64,000 nt of DNA. It comes from Streptomyces sp. SKN60 (GTDB taxonomy: Bacteria; Actinomycetota; Actinomycetes; Streptomycetales; Streptomycetaceae). Where the stretch lies: assembly GCF_026236535.1 (NCBI RefSeq), contig NZ_JAHTMW010000002.1:372001-436000 (forward strand), in the 5' to 3' direction. The notes under the pieces are model-generated. The model saw only the letters and a program-made list of their open reading frames with translations, was not told the origin of the DNA and searched no databases. Below are positions 28,874-39,345 of the stretch, piece by piece (the stretch's first letter is position 1; each line of letters opens with the position of its first letter). The translations under genes were made by a program, and so were the position numbers.

Positions 28874-28910
28874 CGTGGCGCACGATCCCCAGTGGCGGAT
28901 GTGCGCCACG
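28874..28910. other. Inverted repeat upstream of the large subtilase
   Basis: The arms CGTGGCGCAC and GTGCGCCACG (10 bp, perfect) are separated by 17 nt, 111 bp before the protease start. The rest of the 268-bp gap (28753-29020) is a C-rich tract with no gene. Confidence 0.5.
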
Positions 28911-29020
28911 CCCGCATTCCGCCGCCCGGGAACTCTCCCCAAACCCCTGTCACTTGCGAAAGGCTGAGCGGTCATCCGGTACCGAAATCCGGACCCTCTC
29001 CTTTCACTTCAGGGATGTAA

Positions 29021-32000
29021 ATGACCACCCCCGAATCGCAGAGCTCCATACCCGGGCGCTCGACCCCCGGGACCAGACGCGCGGCCCGCATCGCCGCCGC
29101 CGCCGGACTCGTGACCGCGCTGATCGCGAGCGGCGCCGCCCCGGTCCTGGCCGCCGACGACCCGGCGACCGGCACCCCGGCCACCTCCCCGGCGAAGACC
29201 GCCGACCCGGCCGACAAGCTCGGCGTCACCGACGCCCAGCGCCTCGACGAGGCCGAGGCCGCGCACCAGCCGAACGTCACCGTGCTCGTCGCCACCGCCC
29301 CCGGCGCGACCGAGCAGGTCGCCGGCCAGCTCGACGCCGTCCCCGGCGCCTCCGTCGGCAAGCAGGACGACAAGCTCGGCTACGTCCGCGCCACCCTGCC
29401 GACCGCGAAGGCCGACGCGGCCATCAAGGCCGCCACCAAGCTCTCCTCGGTCCAGTCGATCGACCTCCAGGCGGAGATCGAGCTCGACGACCCCACCCCG
29501 GACGCCGGCACCACCGGCGCCGTCGAGGGCACCACGGTCACGCAGACCTACCCGGCGCCCGGCAAGTACACCCCGGCGAAGAACCCGTACAACCCCTCGT
29601 ACGAGACGGGCGCGGTCGACTTCGTCAAGGAGCACCCCAAGGCCGACGGCCGCGGCGTGACCATCGGCATCCTCGACTCCGGTGTCGACCTCGGCCACCC
29701 GGCCCTGCAGAAGACCACCACCGGCGAGCGCAAGATCGTCGACTGGGTCACCGCCACCGACCCGATCACCGAGGGCGACGGCACCTGGCGCGCCCAGATC
29801 ACCCCGGTCACCGGCCCCGTCTTCACCGCGAGCAGCCAGAGCTGGAAGGCCCCCGAGGGCTCCTACAGCTTCAGCGTGTTCCGCGAGTCGGTCACCGCGG
29901 GCGGCGACCCGAAGGGCGACATCAACCGGGACGGCGACACCACCGACGTCTTCGGTCTGCTCTACGACGCCGCCGCCGGCACCGTCCGGGTCGACACCGA
30001 CCAGAACGGCGACTTCACGGACAACGCGCCGATGAAGCCGTACAAGGACGGCAACCAGGTCGGCTACTTCGGTGCCGACAACCCGGCCACCCCGGTCGCC
30101 GAGAAGGTCCCGTTCGTCGTGCAGATCCGCAAGGACGTGCCGATGGACCCGCTGGGCGGCACCTGGGTCGGCAAGAAGGCCGACTTCGTCAACGTCGGTC
30201 TCGTCGAGTCCGCGCACGGCACCCACGTGGCCGGCATCACCGCCGCCAACGGCCTGTTCGGCGGGAAGATGAGCGGCGCCGCGCCCGGCGCGAAGCTCGT
30301 CTCCATGCGCGCCTGCACCTGGACCGGCGGCTGCACCAACACCGCGCTCACCGAGGGCATGATGGACCTCGTCGTGAACCGCGGCGTCGACATCGTCAAC
30401 ATGTCCATCGGCGGTCTGCCGCTGCAGAACGACGGCGACAACGTGCGCGCCCGCCTCTACACCCGGCTCATCGACGAGTACGGCGTGCAGCTGGTCATCT
30501 CGGCCGGCAACGAGGGCCCCGGCATCAACACGATCGGCGACCCCGGCCTGGCCGACAAGGTCCTCTCGGTCGGCGCGGCCGTCTCCAAGGACACCTGGGC
30601 CGCCAACTACGGCTCGGCCGTCGAGAAGAAGTACGCGATGTTCCCGTTCTCCTCGCGCGGCCCGCGTGAGGACGGCGGCTTCACGCCCACCATCACCGCG
30701 CCCGGCTCGGCCGTGAACTCCATCCCGACCTGGCTGGAGGGCCAGGGCGTGGCGGAGGCCGGCTACCCGCTGCCCGCCGGTTACGGCATGCTCAACGGCA
30801 CCTCGATGTCCTCGCCGCAGGCGGCGGGCGCGAGCGCGCTGCTGATCTCGGCCGCCAAGCAGAAGCGCATCGCGCTCTCCCCGCTGACCCTGCGCACCGC
30901 GCTCACCTCGACCGCCAAGCGCATCTCGGGCGTCGCAGCCCACGAGCAGGGCGCCGGCCTCATCGACATCGAGGAGGCCTGGGAGTCGATCAAGGACGGT
31001 GCCACCGCCCACGACTACAAGGTCGAGGCCCCGGTCGACACCGCGATCTTCCCGGCCCCGCACACCGGCACCGGTGTGTACGACCGCGAGGGCGGCCTCA
31101 AGGTCGGCCAGAAGAAGGTCTACGACGTCACCGTCACGCGCACGAGCGGCCCGGACCGTGCCATCGAGCACGAGCTGGACCTCAAGTACAACGACGGCAC
31201 CTTCCGGATCCTCGGCGACGACGAGATCGACCTGCCGCTGAACAAGCCGGTCACGGTCAAGCTGGAGGCCCGCCCGCGCACCGCCGGCGTGCACAGCGTG
31301 ATCCTGGAGGCCGACGACGAGCGCACCGAGGGCGTCGACAAGCAGATCCTCGCCACCTCGATCGTCTCCGCCGACCTGGTCGCGCCCGGCTTCGGCTTCA
31401 CCGCCTCCGGCTCCGTGCAGCGCAACAGCCACAAGTCCTACTTCGTGACCGTGCCGAAGGGCGCCAAGACCCTCGAGGTCTCGATCGGCGGGCTGAAGGA
31501 GAAGAGCCAGACCCGGTTCATCACCCAGCACCCGTACGGCGTGGCCCTGGAGGACAACGCGACCAACCAGTGCTACCCGCACTACAACCCGGCGAACACC
31601 TGCCGCCCGGACGTGCGCTCCTACGCCAACCCGATCCCGGGCGTCTGGGAGATCATCGTCGAGTCCCGCCGCACCTCGCCGGACCTGGACAACCCGTTCA
31701 CCCTGAACGTGTCCGTCCTCGGCGCCGACTTCGACCCGGCCGTCCAGAAGGTCGCCGAGGCGAAGATCGGCACCCCGTCCGCCGTGCAGTGGAAGGTCGG
31801 CAACGGCTTCGCCGCGATCGACGGGCACCTCAAGGGCGGCTCGCTCGGCTCGCAGAAGTCCGAGCGCCCGACCATCCAGCACCACGAGCAGCAGACCCGC
31901 ACCGTCACCATCGGTGAGGGCGTGGAGCGCCTCGACATCGCCATCGGCAACACCTCCGACCTGGCCGCCGACCTCGACCTCACGGTCACGCTCGACGGCA

Positions 32001-32350
32001 AGCAGGTCGGCCAGTCCGCCGACGGCGACTCCGAGGAGGCCGTGACCCTGCTCAAGCCCGCCCCCGGCACGTACACCGTCGTCATCGACGGCTACTCCGT
32101 GCAGGCGGCCGGCGGCACCGCCTACGACTACAAGGACGTGTACTACTCGTCCGCGCTCGGCACCGTGAAGGTCGACGAGTCGAAGCCGGTCCAGCTCGCC
32201 AACGGCGGCTCCGCGGACGTCGCCGCCGAGGTCGTCGTGAACGCCGCCGCGCCCGAGGGCCGGCAGTTCTTCGGCGAGGTGCAGCTGGTGAACGCGCGGG
32301 GCACCGCCGCGGGCACCGGCAGCGTGGTGATCGAGAAGGTCACCCCGTAA
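29021..32350 (+). CDS. Secreted subtilisin-family (S8) serine peptidase with long D-H insertion
   Basis: A 1109-residue exported protease. The signal sequence (about residues 10-46, AARIAAAAGLVTALIASGAA) precedes a propeptide region. The catalytic triad is Asp219 (ILDSGVDLGHP), His399 (HGTHVAG) and Ser595 (NGTSMSSPQAAG). The approximately 180-residue stretch between Asp and His is far longer than in subtilisin and resembles tripeptidyl-peptidase II. The C-terminal 400 residues are beta-rich, with a PPC-like region near RSYANPIPGVWEI, and two Cys (QCYPH, TCRPD). No cell-wall anchor, so probably released. A terminator follows. Confidence 0.92.
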   Translation: MTTPESQSSIPGRSTPGTRRAARIAAAAGLVTALIASGAAPVLAADDPATGTPATSPAKTADPADKLGVTDAQRLDEAEAAHQPNVTVLVATAPGATEQVAGQLDAVPGASVGKQDDKLGYVRATLPTAKADAAIKAATKLSSVQSIDLQAEIELDDPTPDAGTTGAVEGTTVTQTYPAPGKYTPAKNPYNPSYETGAVDFVKEHPKADGRGVTIGILDSGVDLGHPALQKTTTGERKIVDWVTATDPITEGDGTWRAQITPVTGPVFTASSQSWKAPEGSYSFSVFRESVTAGGDPKGDINRDGDTTDVFGLLYDAAAGTVRVDTDQNGDFTDNAPMKPYKDGNQVGYFGADNPATPVAEKVPFVVQIRKDVPMDPLGGTWVGKKADFVNVGLVESAHGTHVAGITAANGLFGGKMSGAAPGAKLVSMRACTWTGGCTNTALTEGMMDLVVNRGVDIVNMSIGGLPLQNDGDNVRARLYTRLIDEYGVQLVISAGNEGPGINTIGDPGLADKVLSVGAAVSKDTWAANYGSAVEKKYAMFPFSSRGPREDGGFTPTITAPGSAVNSIPTWLEGQGVAEAGYPLPAGYGMLNGTSMSSPQAAGASALLISAAKQKRIALSPLTLRTALTSTAKRISGVAAHEQGAGLIDIEEAWESIKDGATAHDYKVEAPVDTAIFPAPHTGTGVYDREGGLKVGQKKVYDVTVTRTSGPDRAIEHELDLKYNDGTFRILGDDEIDLPLNKPVTVKLEARPRTAGVHSVILEADDERTEGVDKQILATSIVSADLVAPGFGFTASGSVQRNSHKSYFVTVPKGAKTLEVSIGGLKEKSQTRFITQHPYGVALEDNATNQCYPHYNPANTCRPDVRSYANPIPGVWEIIVESRRTSPDLDNPFTLNVSVLGADFDPAVQKVAEAKIGTPSAVQWKVGNGFAAIDGHLKGGSLGSQKSERPTIQHHEQQTRTVTIGEGVERLDIAIGNTSDLAADLDLTVTLDGKQVGQSADGDSEEAVTLLKPAPGTYTVVIDGYSVQAAGGTAYDYKDVYYSSALGTVKVDESKPVQLANGGSADVAAEVVVNAAAPEGRQFFGEVQLVNARGTAAGTGSVVIEKVTP

Positions 32351-32383
32351 CGAAGGTCACCCCGTAGCACCGGGAAGATCCAC

Positions 32384-32423
32384 GGGAGGGGCGGGCGCCG
32401 GAACCGGTGCCCGCCCCTTTCCC
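32384..32423 (+). terminator. Terminator after the subtilase gene
   Basis: The stem GGGGCGGGC-G-CCGG, loop AA, and complement, followed by TTT, begins about 35 nt after the stop codon. Confidence 0.8.
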
Positions 32424-32450
32424 GTCCCCGGGAGTGTCTCCGTCCCGTGA

Positions 32451-33563
<1,113 letters not shown>

Positions 33564-33577
33564 TCCCCGCCGTACGG

Positions 33578-33620
33578 AGGAACGGCGGTCACCGGTGACC
33601 GGTGGCCGCCGTTCCTTCTT
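33578..33620 (+). terminator. Terminator after asd
   Basis: AGGAACGGCGG-T-CACCG pairs with CGGTG-G-CCGCCGTTCCT around GTGAC, followed by TCTT. Confidence 0.8.
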
Positions 33621-33705
33621 GTTCGCCCTGGGAAATGTGCCGTGCGCCTCCCGCTCACCCCGTGGAAGGATGGCCCAAACGTCACGAAACCGAGGAGTTG
33701 ACCGG

Positions 33706-36282
33706 GTGCCTGGTACGAACCTGACCCGTGAAGAGGCTCAGCAGCGGGCGAAGCTGCTGTCCGTGGACGCGTACGAGGTCGACCTCGACCTCACGGGTGC
33801 GCAGGAGGGCGGCACCTACCGGTCCGTCACCACCGTCCGCTTCGATTCCGCCGCGGAGAACGCGGAGACCTTCATCGACCTCGTCGCGCCCGCCGTGCAC
33901 GAGGTCGTCCTGAACGGGCACGCCCTCGACGTGGCCGCGGTCTTCCGGGACTCGCGGATCGCGCTGCCGCACCTGAAGCAGGGCCGCAACGAGCTGAAGG
34001 TCGTCGCGGACTGCGCGTACACCAACACGGGTGAGGGCCTGCACCGCTTCGTCGACCCGGTCGACGGGCAGGCGTACCTCTACACCCAGTTCGAGGTGCC
34101 GGACGCCCGCCGGGTCTTCGCCTCCTTCGAGCAGCCCGACCTGAAGGCCACCTTCCAGTTCACCGTGAAGGCGCCCGAGGGCTGGAGCGTGATCTCCAAC
34201 TCGCCCACCCCGGAGCCGAAGGACGGCGTGTGGGAGTTCGCGCCGACCCCGCGCATCTCCTCGTACATCACCGCGCTGATCGTCGGCCCGTACCACGCGG
34301 TGCACTCCTCGTACGAGGGCGCCGACGGCCAGGTCGTGCCGCTCGGCATCTACTGCCGTCCGTCGCTCGCGGAGTTCCTGGACGCGGAGCACATCTTCGA
34401 CGTGACCCGGCAGGGCTTCACCTGGTTCCAGGAGAAGTTCGACTACGCGTACCCGTTCGCCAAGTACGACCAGCTCTTCGTGCCGGAGTTCAACGCCGGC
34501 GCCATGGAGAACGCGGGCGCGGTCACCATCCGCGACCAGTACGTCTTCCGCTCCAAGGTGACGGACGCGGCCTACGAGCGGCGTGCCGAGACCATCCTCC
34601 ACGAGCTGGCCCACATGTGGTTCGGCGACCTGGTCACCATGGAGTGGTGGAACGACCTGTGGCTGAACGAGTCGTTCGCCACCTTCACCTCGGTCGCCTG
34701 CCAGGCCTCCGTCGAGGGCACCCGCTGGCCGAACGCCTGGACCACCTTCGCCAACGCGGAGAAGACCTGGGCCTACCGCCAGGACCAGCTGCCGTCCACG
34801 CACCCGATCATGGCGGACATCAACGACCTGGAGGACGTGCTCGTCAACTTCGACGGCATCACCTACGCCAAGGGCGCCTCCGTCCTGAAGCAGCTGGTGG
34901 CGTACGTCGGGCAGGACGAGTTCTTCCAGGGCGTGCAGGCGTACTTCAAGCGCCACGCGTTCGGCAACACCCGCCTCGCCGACCTGCTCGGCGCCCTTGA
35001 GGAGACCTCCGGGCGTGACCTGAAGGCCTGGTCGAAGGCGTGGCTGGAGACCGCGGGCATCAACATCCTGCGCCCCGAGATCGAGACCGACGAGAACGGC
35101 GCGATCACCTCCTTCGCCGTCCGCCAGGAGGCCCCGGCGCTGCCCGCCGGCGCCAAGGGCGAGGCCGTGCTGCGCCCGCACCGGATCGCGATCGGCCTGT
35201 ACGACCTCGACGCGGCCGGCAAGCTGGTGCGCACCGAGCGCCTGGAGCTGGACATCGACGCGGCCGAGCTGACGCCGGTCCCGCAGCTCGCGGGCAAGCA
35301 GCGCCCGGCCGTGGTCCTGCTGAACGACGACGACCTGTCGTACGCCAAGGTCCGCCTCGACGAGGTGTCCCTGAAGAACGTCACCGCGCACCTGGGCGAC
35401 TTCACCGAGTCGCTGCCGCGCGCGCTGTGCTGGGCCTCGGCCTGGGACATGACCCGGGACGGCGAGCTCGCCACCCGCGACTACCTGGACCTGGTGCTCT
35501 CCGGCATCACCAAGGAGACCGACATCGGCGTCGTGCAGTCGCTGCAGGGCCAGGTGAAGGTGGCCCTCGACCTGTACGCGGCGCCGGAGTGGCGTGCCGA
35601 GGGCCTGGCCCGCTGGGGGACGGCCGCACAGGAGCAGCTGCGGGCGGCGGCTCCGGGCAGCGACCACCAGCTGGCGTGGGCGCGGGCCTTCGCGGCGACC
35701 GCCCGTGAGGACGCCGAGCTCGGCCTGCTCGCGGCGCTGCTCGACGGTGGCGAGACGATCGAGGGCCTGGCCGTGGACGCCGAGCTGCGCTGGGCGTTCG
35801 TGCAGCGGCTCGCGGCGGCCGGCCGCTTCGAGGAGGCCGAGATCGCGGCCGAGCTGGAGCGCGACAAGACGGCCGCGGGCGAGCGCCACGCCGCCACGGC
35901 CCGCGCGGCCCGCCCGACGGAGGCCGCCAAGGCCGAGGCCTGGGCCTCGGTCGTGGAGTCCGACACGCTGGCGAACGCGGTGCAGGAGGCGGTGATCGGC
36001 GGCTTCGTCCAGGCCGACCAGCGCGAGCTGCTCGCCCCGTACACGGAGAAGTACTTCGCGTCGATCAAGCACGTCTCCGAGACGCGCAGCCACGAGATGG
36101 TCCAGCAGATCGTGGTCGGCCTCTACCCGACGCTCCAGGTGTCGCAGGCGACCCTGGACGCCACGGACGCCTGGATCGCGGCGAACGACCCGGCCCCGGC
36201 GCTGCGCCGGCTTGTGACCGAGTGCCGTGCGGGCGTCGAGCGCGCCCTGAAGGCGCAGGCGGCGGACGCGGCGGCGGCCTGA
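33706..36282 (+). CDS. pepN: Aminopeptidase N (M1 family), copy 2
   Basis: A cytoplasmic M1 zinc aminopeptidase of 858 residues, clearly a paralogue of the one at 21320: both start VPGxNLxRxEAxxRA. GAMEN at 265-269, HELAH with His299, Glu300 and His303, and the third ligand Glu322 in LNESFATF. The S1 region differs (EWWNDLWLNE against VWWDDLWLKE), so specificity may differ. The GTG at 33706 lies 9 bp after GAGGAG. It follows asd after a terminator and so has its own promoter. Confidence 0.95.
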   Translation: MPGTNLTREEAQQRAKLLSVDAYEVDLDLTGAQEGGTYRSVTTVRFDSAAENAETFIDLVAPAVHEVVLNGHALDVAAVFRDSRIALPHLKQGRNELKVVADCAYTNTGEGLHRFVDPVDGQAYLYTQFEVPDARRVFASFEQPDLKATFQFTVKAPEGWSVISNSPTPEPKDGVWEFAPTPRISSYITALIVGPYHAVHSSYEGADGQVVPLGIYCRPSLAEFLDAEHIFDVTRQGFTWFQEKFDYAYPFAKYDQLFVPEFNAGAMENAGAVTIRDQYVFRSKVTDAAYERRAETILHELAHMWFGDLVTMEWWNDLWLNESFATFTSVACQASVEGTRWPNAWTTFANAEKTWAYRQDQLPSTHPIMADINDLEDVLVNFDGITYAKGASVLKQLVAYVGQDEFFQGVQAYFKRHAFGNTRLADLLGALEETSGRDLKAWSKAWLETAGINILRPEIETDENGAITSFAVRQEAPALPAGAKGEAVLRPHRIAIGLYDLDAAGKLVRTERLELDIDAAELTPVPQLAGKQRPAVVLLNDDDLSYAKVRLDEVSLKNVTAHLGDFTESLPRALCWASAWDMTRDGELATRDYLDLVLSGITKETDIGVVQSLQGQVKVALDLYAAPEWRAEGLARWGTAAQEQLRAAAPGSDHQLAWARAFAATAREDAELGLLAALLDGGETIEGLAVDAELRWAFVQRLAAAGRFEEAEIAAELERDKTAAGERHAATARAARPTEAAKAEAWASVVESDTLANAVQEAVIGGFVQADQRELLAPYTEKYFASIKHVSETRSHEMVQQIVVGLYPTLQVSQATLDATDAWIAANDPAPALRRLVTECRAGVERALKAQAADAAAA

Positions 36283-36306
36283 CGGCCGTAGCTCCTCCTC
36301 GGTGAC

Positions 36307-36338
36307 GGGCCCCGGACCGATGTCGGTCCGGGGCCCTT
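36307..36338. terminator. Bidirectional terminator between pepN copy 2 and the EEP gene
   Basis: A perfect 14-bp stem GGGCCCCGGACCGA with loop TG and its complement, followed by TT, lies between convergent genes. Confidence 0.85.
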
Positions 36339-36352
36339 CCCGTTTCAGCGGC

Positions 36353-38056
36353 TCAGCCGAGGTTCGTCAGCCACTGCCAGCCGCCGGTGCCGATCGTCGT
36401 CGGGGTGCCGAGGCCGGTCGCCGTGCCCGGGAGGAACTCCAGGTTCTCGGCGGTGCCGGCGGTACGGGTGGTCCACAGGTCCGGCAGGCCGTCGCCGGTC
36501 ACGTCGCCGGCCGAGACGGCGAGGCGCCGGTCGGCGACGGTCCAGGGGCCGCCGGTCAGGGCGACGGGGGCGGCGAGTGCGGTCGCTCCCTGGCTCGCGT
36601 ACTGCTTGATCTCGCCGGTGGCCCGGTCGCGGCCCCACACGTCGGCCCTGCCGTCGCCGGTGACGTCGCCGGGCAGGAGCACGTCGTGGCCGGCCCACTC
36701 GGGGCCGCCGATGTTCAGCGCGGCCTTGGCGGCGAAGGTCGGCCTGCCGTCGACGGCGGCGCCGCCGCGGTGCAGCCAGAGGCCGGTGGCGCTGCGGGCG
36801 AGGACGTCGGGGAGGCCGTCGCCGTCCACGTCGCCGGCGGCGAGCGGGGTGGCGTCGCTCCAGCCGGTGGGGCGGCCGCCCATGGCGACGCGGGTGCCGA
36901 GCTCGCCGCTGCCGGCGTTCGGGTAGACCCAGAGGGTGTCGCCGATCCGGGCGAGCAGATCCTCGCGGCCGTCTCCGGTCCAGTCGCCGCGGTGGCTGAC
37001 GGCGGCGCCGGCCCAGCCGCCGGTGCCGATCTGGCGCATGCCGGCGAGGGTGCCGCCACCGGTGCCGGAGTAGAGGCGCAGATTGCCGTCGTCCTTCACG
37101 GCGACGAAGTCGGGCCGGCCGTCGCCGGTGAGGTCGCCGTCGGTGCCGCTGCCGGGCCGGGGCTCGGGGTAGGCGGCGGCGCGCAGGAGCAGGTGGTCGG
37201 AGAGCGGGGCGGCGGGCGCCGGTTCGGGTTCGAGGGCGTCGGCGCGGACGGTGTGGAAGTCACGGGCGCTGAGGAAGACGTGGTCGAACTTCTTGCCGGT
37301 GTACGTGGTGGGCTCGCCGGAGCGGCACTCGGTGGCGCCGGAGGTGAGGCACGCGGCCGTGAACCAGTCGTGGTCGTTCTCGTCGGCCTCGGCGAACGGC
37401 CCGGTGCCGGGCAGCCCGGCCCGTATCGGGTCCAGGGCCGGGTAGTCGGCGCCCGCGTTGAGGTCGCCGCCGAGGATGACGGGGAGCCCGGCGGCCCAGG
37501 TGTCGACCTTGGCCATGACCTGGGAGGAGCCGTTGTCGGGCTGGATGTACTGGGCGAGGTGGGTGTTGCAGAGGAGCGTGGTGCGCCCGTCGACCGGTCC
37601 GCGGGCGCACAGCACCGCCCGGCCCTCCTCGCCCGCCGGGACGGTGAGGTTGGCGGCGTAGCGGTCGACGGCCGGCGCCTTGACGAAGATTCCGAGGCCG
37701 AAGCGCTTGTCGCTCGACCACTTGCCGCAGCCGGAGACGTCGTTGACGGTCGAGGTCCACACGCCGGTGTAGCCGGGCAGGGCGTCGCGCAGCGCGGCCC
37801 ACTGGCCGAAGCACAGCTCCTGGAGGAACAGCGCGTCGGTGTCCCAGGCGAGCGTCTGGTCCTTCACCTCGGCGGTCCAGGTGGGCAGGTCGAGCGCGCT
37901 CTGGCAGGTGTACCCGCCGCAGACGTTGTACGAGAGGGTGCGCACCGGCGGCGCGGTGGCCGGGTCCACCGTGTCGGCGGCGGCCGGTGCCGCGGTCGGC
38001 AGGACCGCGGCGGCCAGCAGCGCGAGCACGGTGGCGGCTCTGTGGAGGATTCTCAT
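36353..38056 (-). CDS. Secreted endonuclease/exonuclease/phosphatase-family protein with FG-GAP repeats
   Basis: A 567-residue exported protein. The signal peptide is about residues 1-27 (ALLAAAVLPTAAPAAA). The EEP domain (about 37-295) has LSYNVCGG, LFLQELCF (metal Glu), CNTHLAQ, GGDLNAG and the terminal SDHLLL. The rest consists of FG-GAP/VCBS-type repeats with Asp-rich calcium loops: GDLTGDGRPDFVAV, GDWTGDGREDLLAR, GDVDGDGLPDVLAR, GDVTGDGRADVWGR and GDVTGDGLPDLWTT, five copies. It could be an extracellular nuclease or phosphodiesterase; the repeats may bind calcium or a surface. Several Cys suit the oxidising exterior. Confidence 0.9.
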   Translation of the reverse strand: MRILHRAATVLALLAAAVLPTAAPAAADTVDPATAPPVRTLSYNVCGGYTCQSALDLPTWTAEVKDQTLAWDTDALFLQELCFGQWAALRDALPGYTGVWTSTVNDVSGCGKWSSDKRFGLGIFVKAPAVDRYAANLTVPAGEEGRAVLCARGPVDGRTTLLCNTHLAQYIQPDNGSSQVMAKVDTWAAGLPVILGGDLNAGADYPALDPIRAGLPGTGPFAEADENDHDWFTAACLTSGATECRSGEPTTYTGKKFDHVFLSARDFHTVRADALEPEPAPAAPLSDHLLLRAAAYPEPRPGSGTDGDLTGDGRPDFVAVKDDGNLRLYSGTGGGTLAGMRQIGTGGWAGAAVSHRGDWTGDGREDLLARIGDTLWVYPNAGSGELGTRVAMGGRPTGWSDATPLAAGDVDGDGLPDVLARSATGLWLHRGGAAVDGRPTFAAKAALNIGGPEWAGHDVLLPGDVTGDGRADVWGRDRATGEIKQYASQGATALAAPVALTGGPWTVADRRLAVSAGDVTGDGLPDLWTTRTAGTAENLEFLPGTATGLGTPTTIGTGGWQWLTNLG

Positions 38057-38134
38057 GCCCGCAGAGCGTAGTGATCGTTTGGACTTCCTCTTCCGTGCGC
38101 CGGTGCGGAGTTCGTCAGTCGGTCAGTCGGTTGG

Positions 38135-39280
38135 TCAGTCCGTCAGGCGGGCGTACCGCGCGCGCAGTTCGGCGGCGCCGTCCTCGGTGAGGCTGCCGTG
38201 CAGACGCATCCGGGCGACGCCGCCGTCCGGGAAGGCGTCCAGGCGCACATGGGTGACCACAGCCTGGGCGGCGAGCGTGAAGCGGTGCAGGGTGTCGGGC
38301 TGGAGGCGGGTGCGCGGGATGATCTCGAACCACTCTGCGCCGTCTTCGGGCCCGCCGTTTCGGCCCTGGAGGGAGATCCAGCCCGCCGAGTTGCCCTTGA
38401 GGTAGGCGGTGTCGATCTCGACGGCGCGGACGGCGCCCTGGGCGGCGAGCCGGAAGCGCACCCAGTCGTTGGTGCCGCGGACCCGGCGGCGGCGGTTCTC
38501 CCAGCCGTCGTCCATCTTGCGCGAGGTGCCGGGCAGGATGATCTGGGTGGGCGAGGAGTAGAACGTGTCGGAGGCGTCCTCGTAGGAGCCGCCGTTGAGC
38601 ACCGAGATCAGGTCGAGGGTGCCGAGGACGTCCAGCCACTCGGGGTCCGGGACGACCTCGCCGTGCACGCGGAGGCGGGCGATGCCGCCGTCGGGGTGCT
38701 GGCACAGGCGCAGGTGGGTGTAGCGGCGCTCGGTGGTGATCGCGAAGCCGTTGGCGGCGTGGCCGCGCACCGGGGTGGGCGGCACGAGCTCCTCCCACTT
38801 GGCGTCCAGGAGCTCCTCGGGGCTCGGGGTGCCCTCGACGGCGGCGGCCTGGACGCTCACCTTCTGCGGGTAGTTGCCGCGGAAGTGGGCGGTGTCGACG
38901 ACGATGCCGCGGATGACGCCGGGGGCGCCGAGGCGGACGATCGCCCAGTCGTGGTCCTCGGGCGCCGGGAACGGGTGGTCGGCGTCGGCGCCGCGGCGGC
39001 GCCGGGTCTCCCAGCCGTCCATGATCTTGCCCTTGTGGCCGAAGTGCTCGGGGTCGAACACGGCCCGCTCGCGGACGAGGAGGTTCTCCCGCTCGGCGAA
39101 GAACTCGTCGTTGGCGGCGACGACACCGGCGCCGAGGCGCCGGTCGGCGAGGTCGACGAGCTCGGTGAAGGGGAAGTCGCCGGTGCGGTAGTCGGCGTAC
39201 GGGTCGCCGCCGGCGTAGGGCGCGGCGTCGTTGGCGTGCGGGTCCTGGTCCTGGATCGGGTCGTTCGCGTCGAGGCTCAT
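38135..39280 (-). CDS. alc: Allantoicase
   Basis: Hydrolyses allantoate to ureidoglycolate and urea in purine breakdown. About 381 residues comprise two repeated allantoicase domains, each with matching elements: KIMDGWETRRRR...DWAIVRLGAPG...VDTAHFRGNYP in the first and KMDDGWENRRRR...DWVRFRLAAQG...IDTAYLKGNS in the second; LRLCQHPDGGIARLRVHG and VRLDAFPDGGVARMRLHG close the domains. Start uncertain: ATG 39280 or ATG 39304, neither with a clear ribosome binding site. No allantoinase or ureidoglycolate gene is beside it. It lies 41 bp after a LysR regulator on the same strand. Confidence 0.92.
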   Translation of the reverse strand: MSLDANDPIQDQDPHANDAAPYAGGDPYADYRTGDFPFTELVDLADRRLGAGVVAANDEFFAERENLLVRERAVFDPEHFGHKGKIMDGWETRRRRGADADHPFPAPEDHDWAIVRLGAPGVIRGIVVDTAHFRGNYPQKVSVQAAAVEGTPSPEELLDAKWEELVPPTPVRGHAANGFAITTERRYTHLRLCQHPDGGIARLRVHGEVVPDPEWLDVLGTLDLISVLNGGSYEDASDTFYSSPTQIILPGTSRKMDDGWENRRRRVRGTNDWVRFRLAAQGAVRAVEIDTAYLKGNSAGWISLQGRNGGPEDGAEWFEIIPRTRLQPDTLHRFTLAAQAVVTHVRLDAFPDGGVARMRLHGSLTEDGAAELRARYARLTD

Positions 39281-39345
39281 GCGTCGACTGTGCCGCCGCA
39301 GCATGACTCAGGTCCATCGAATGTTTTCGACAGGTCTTTGTAGAG

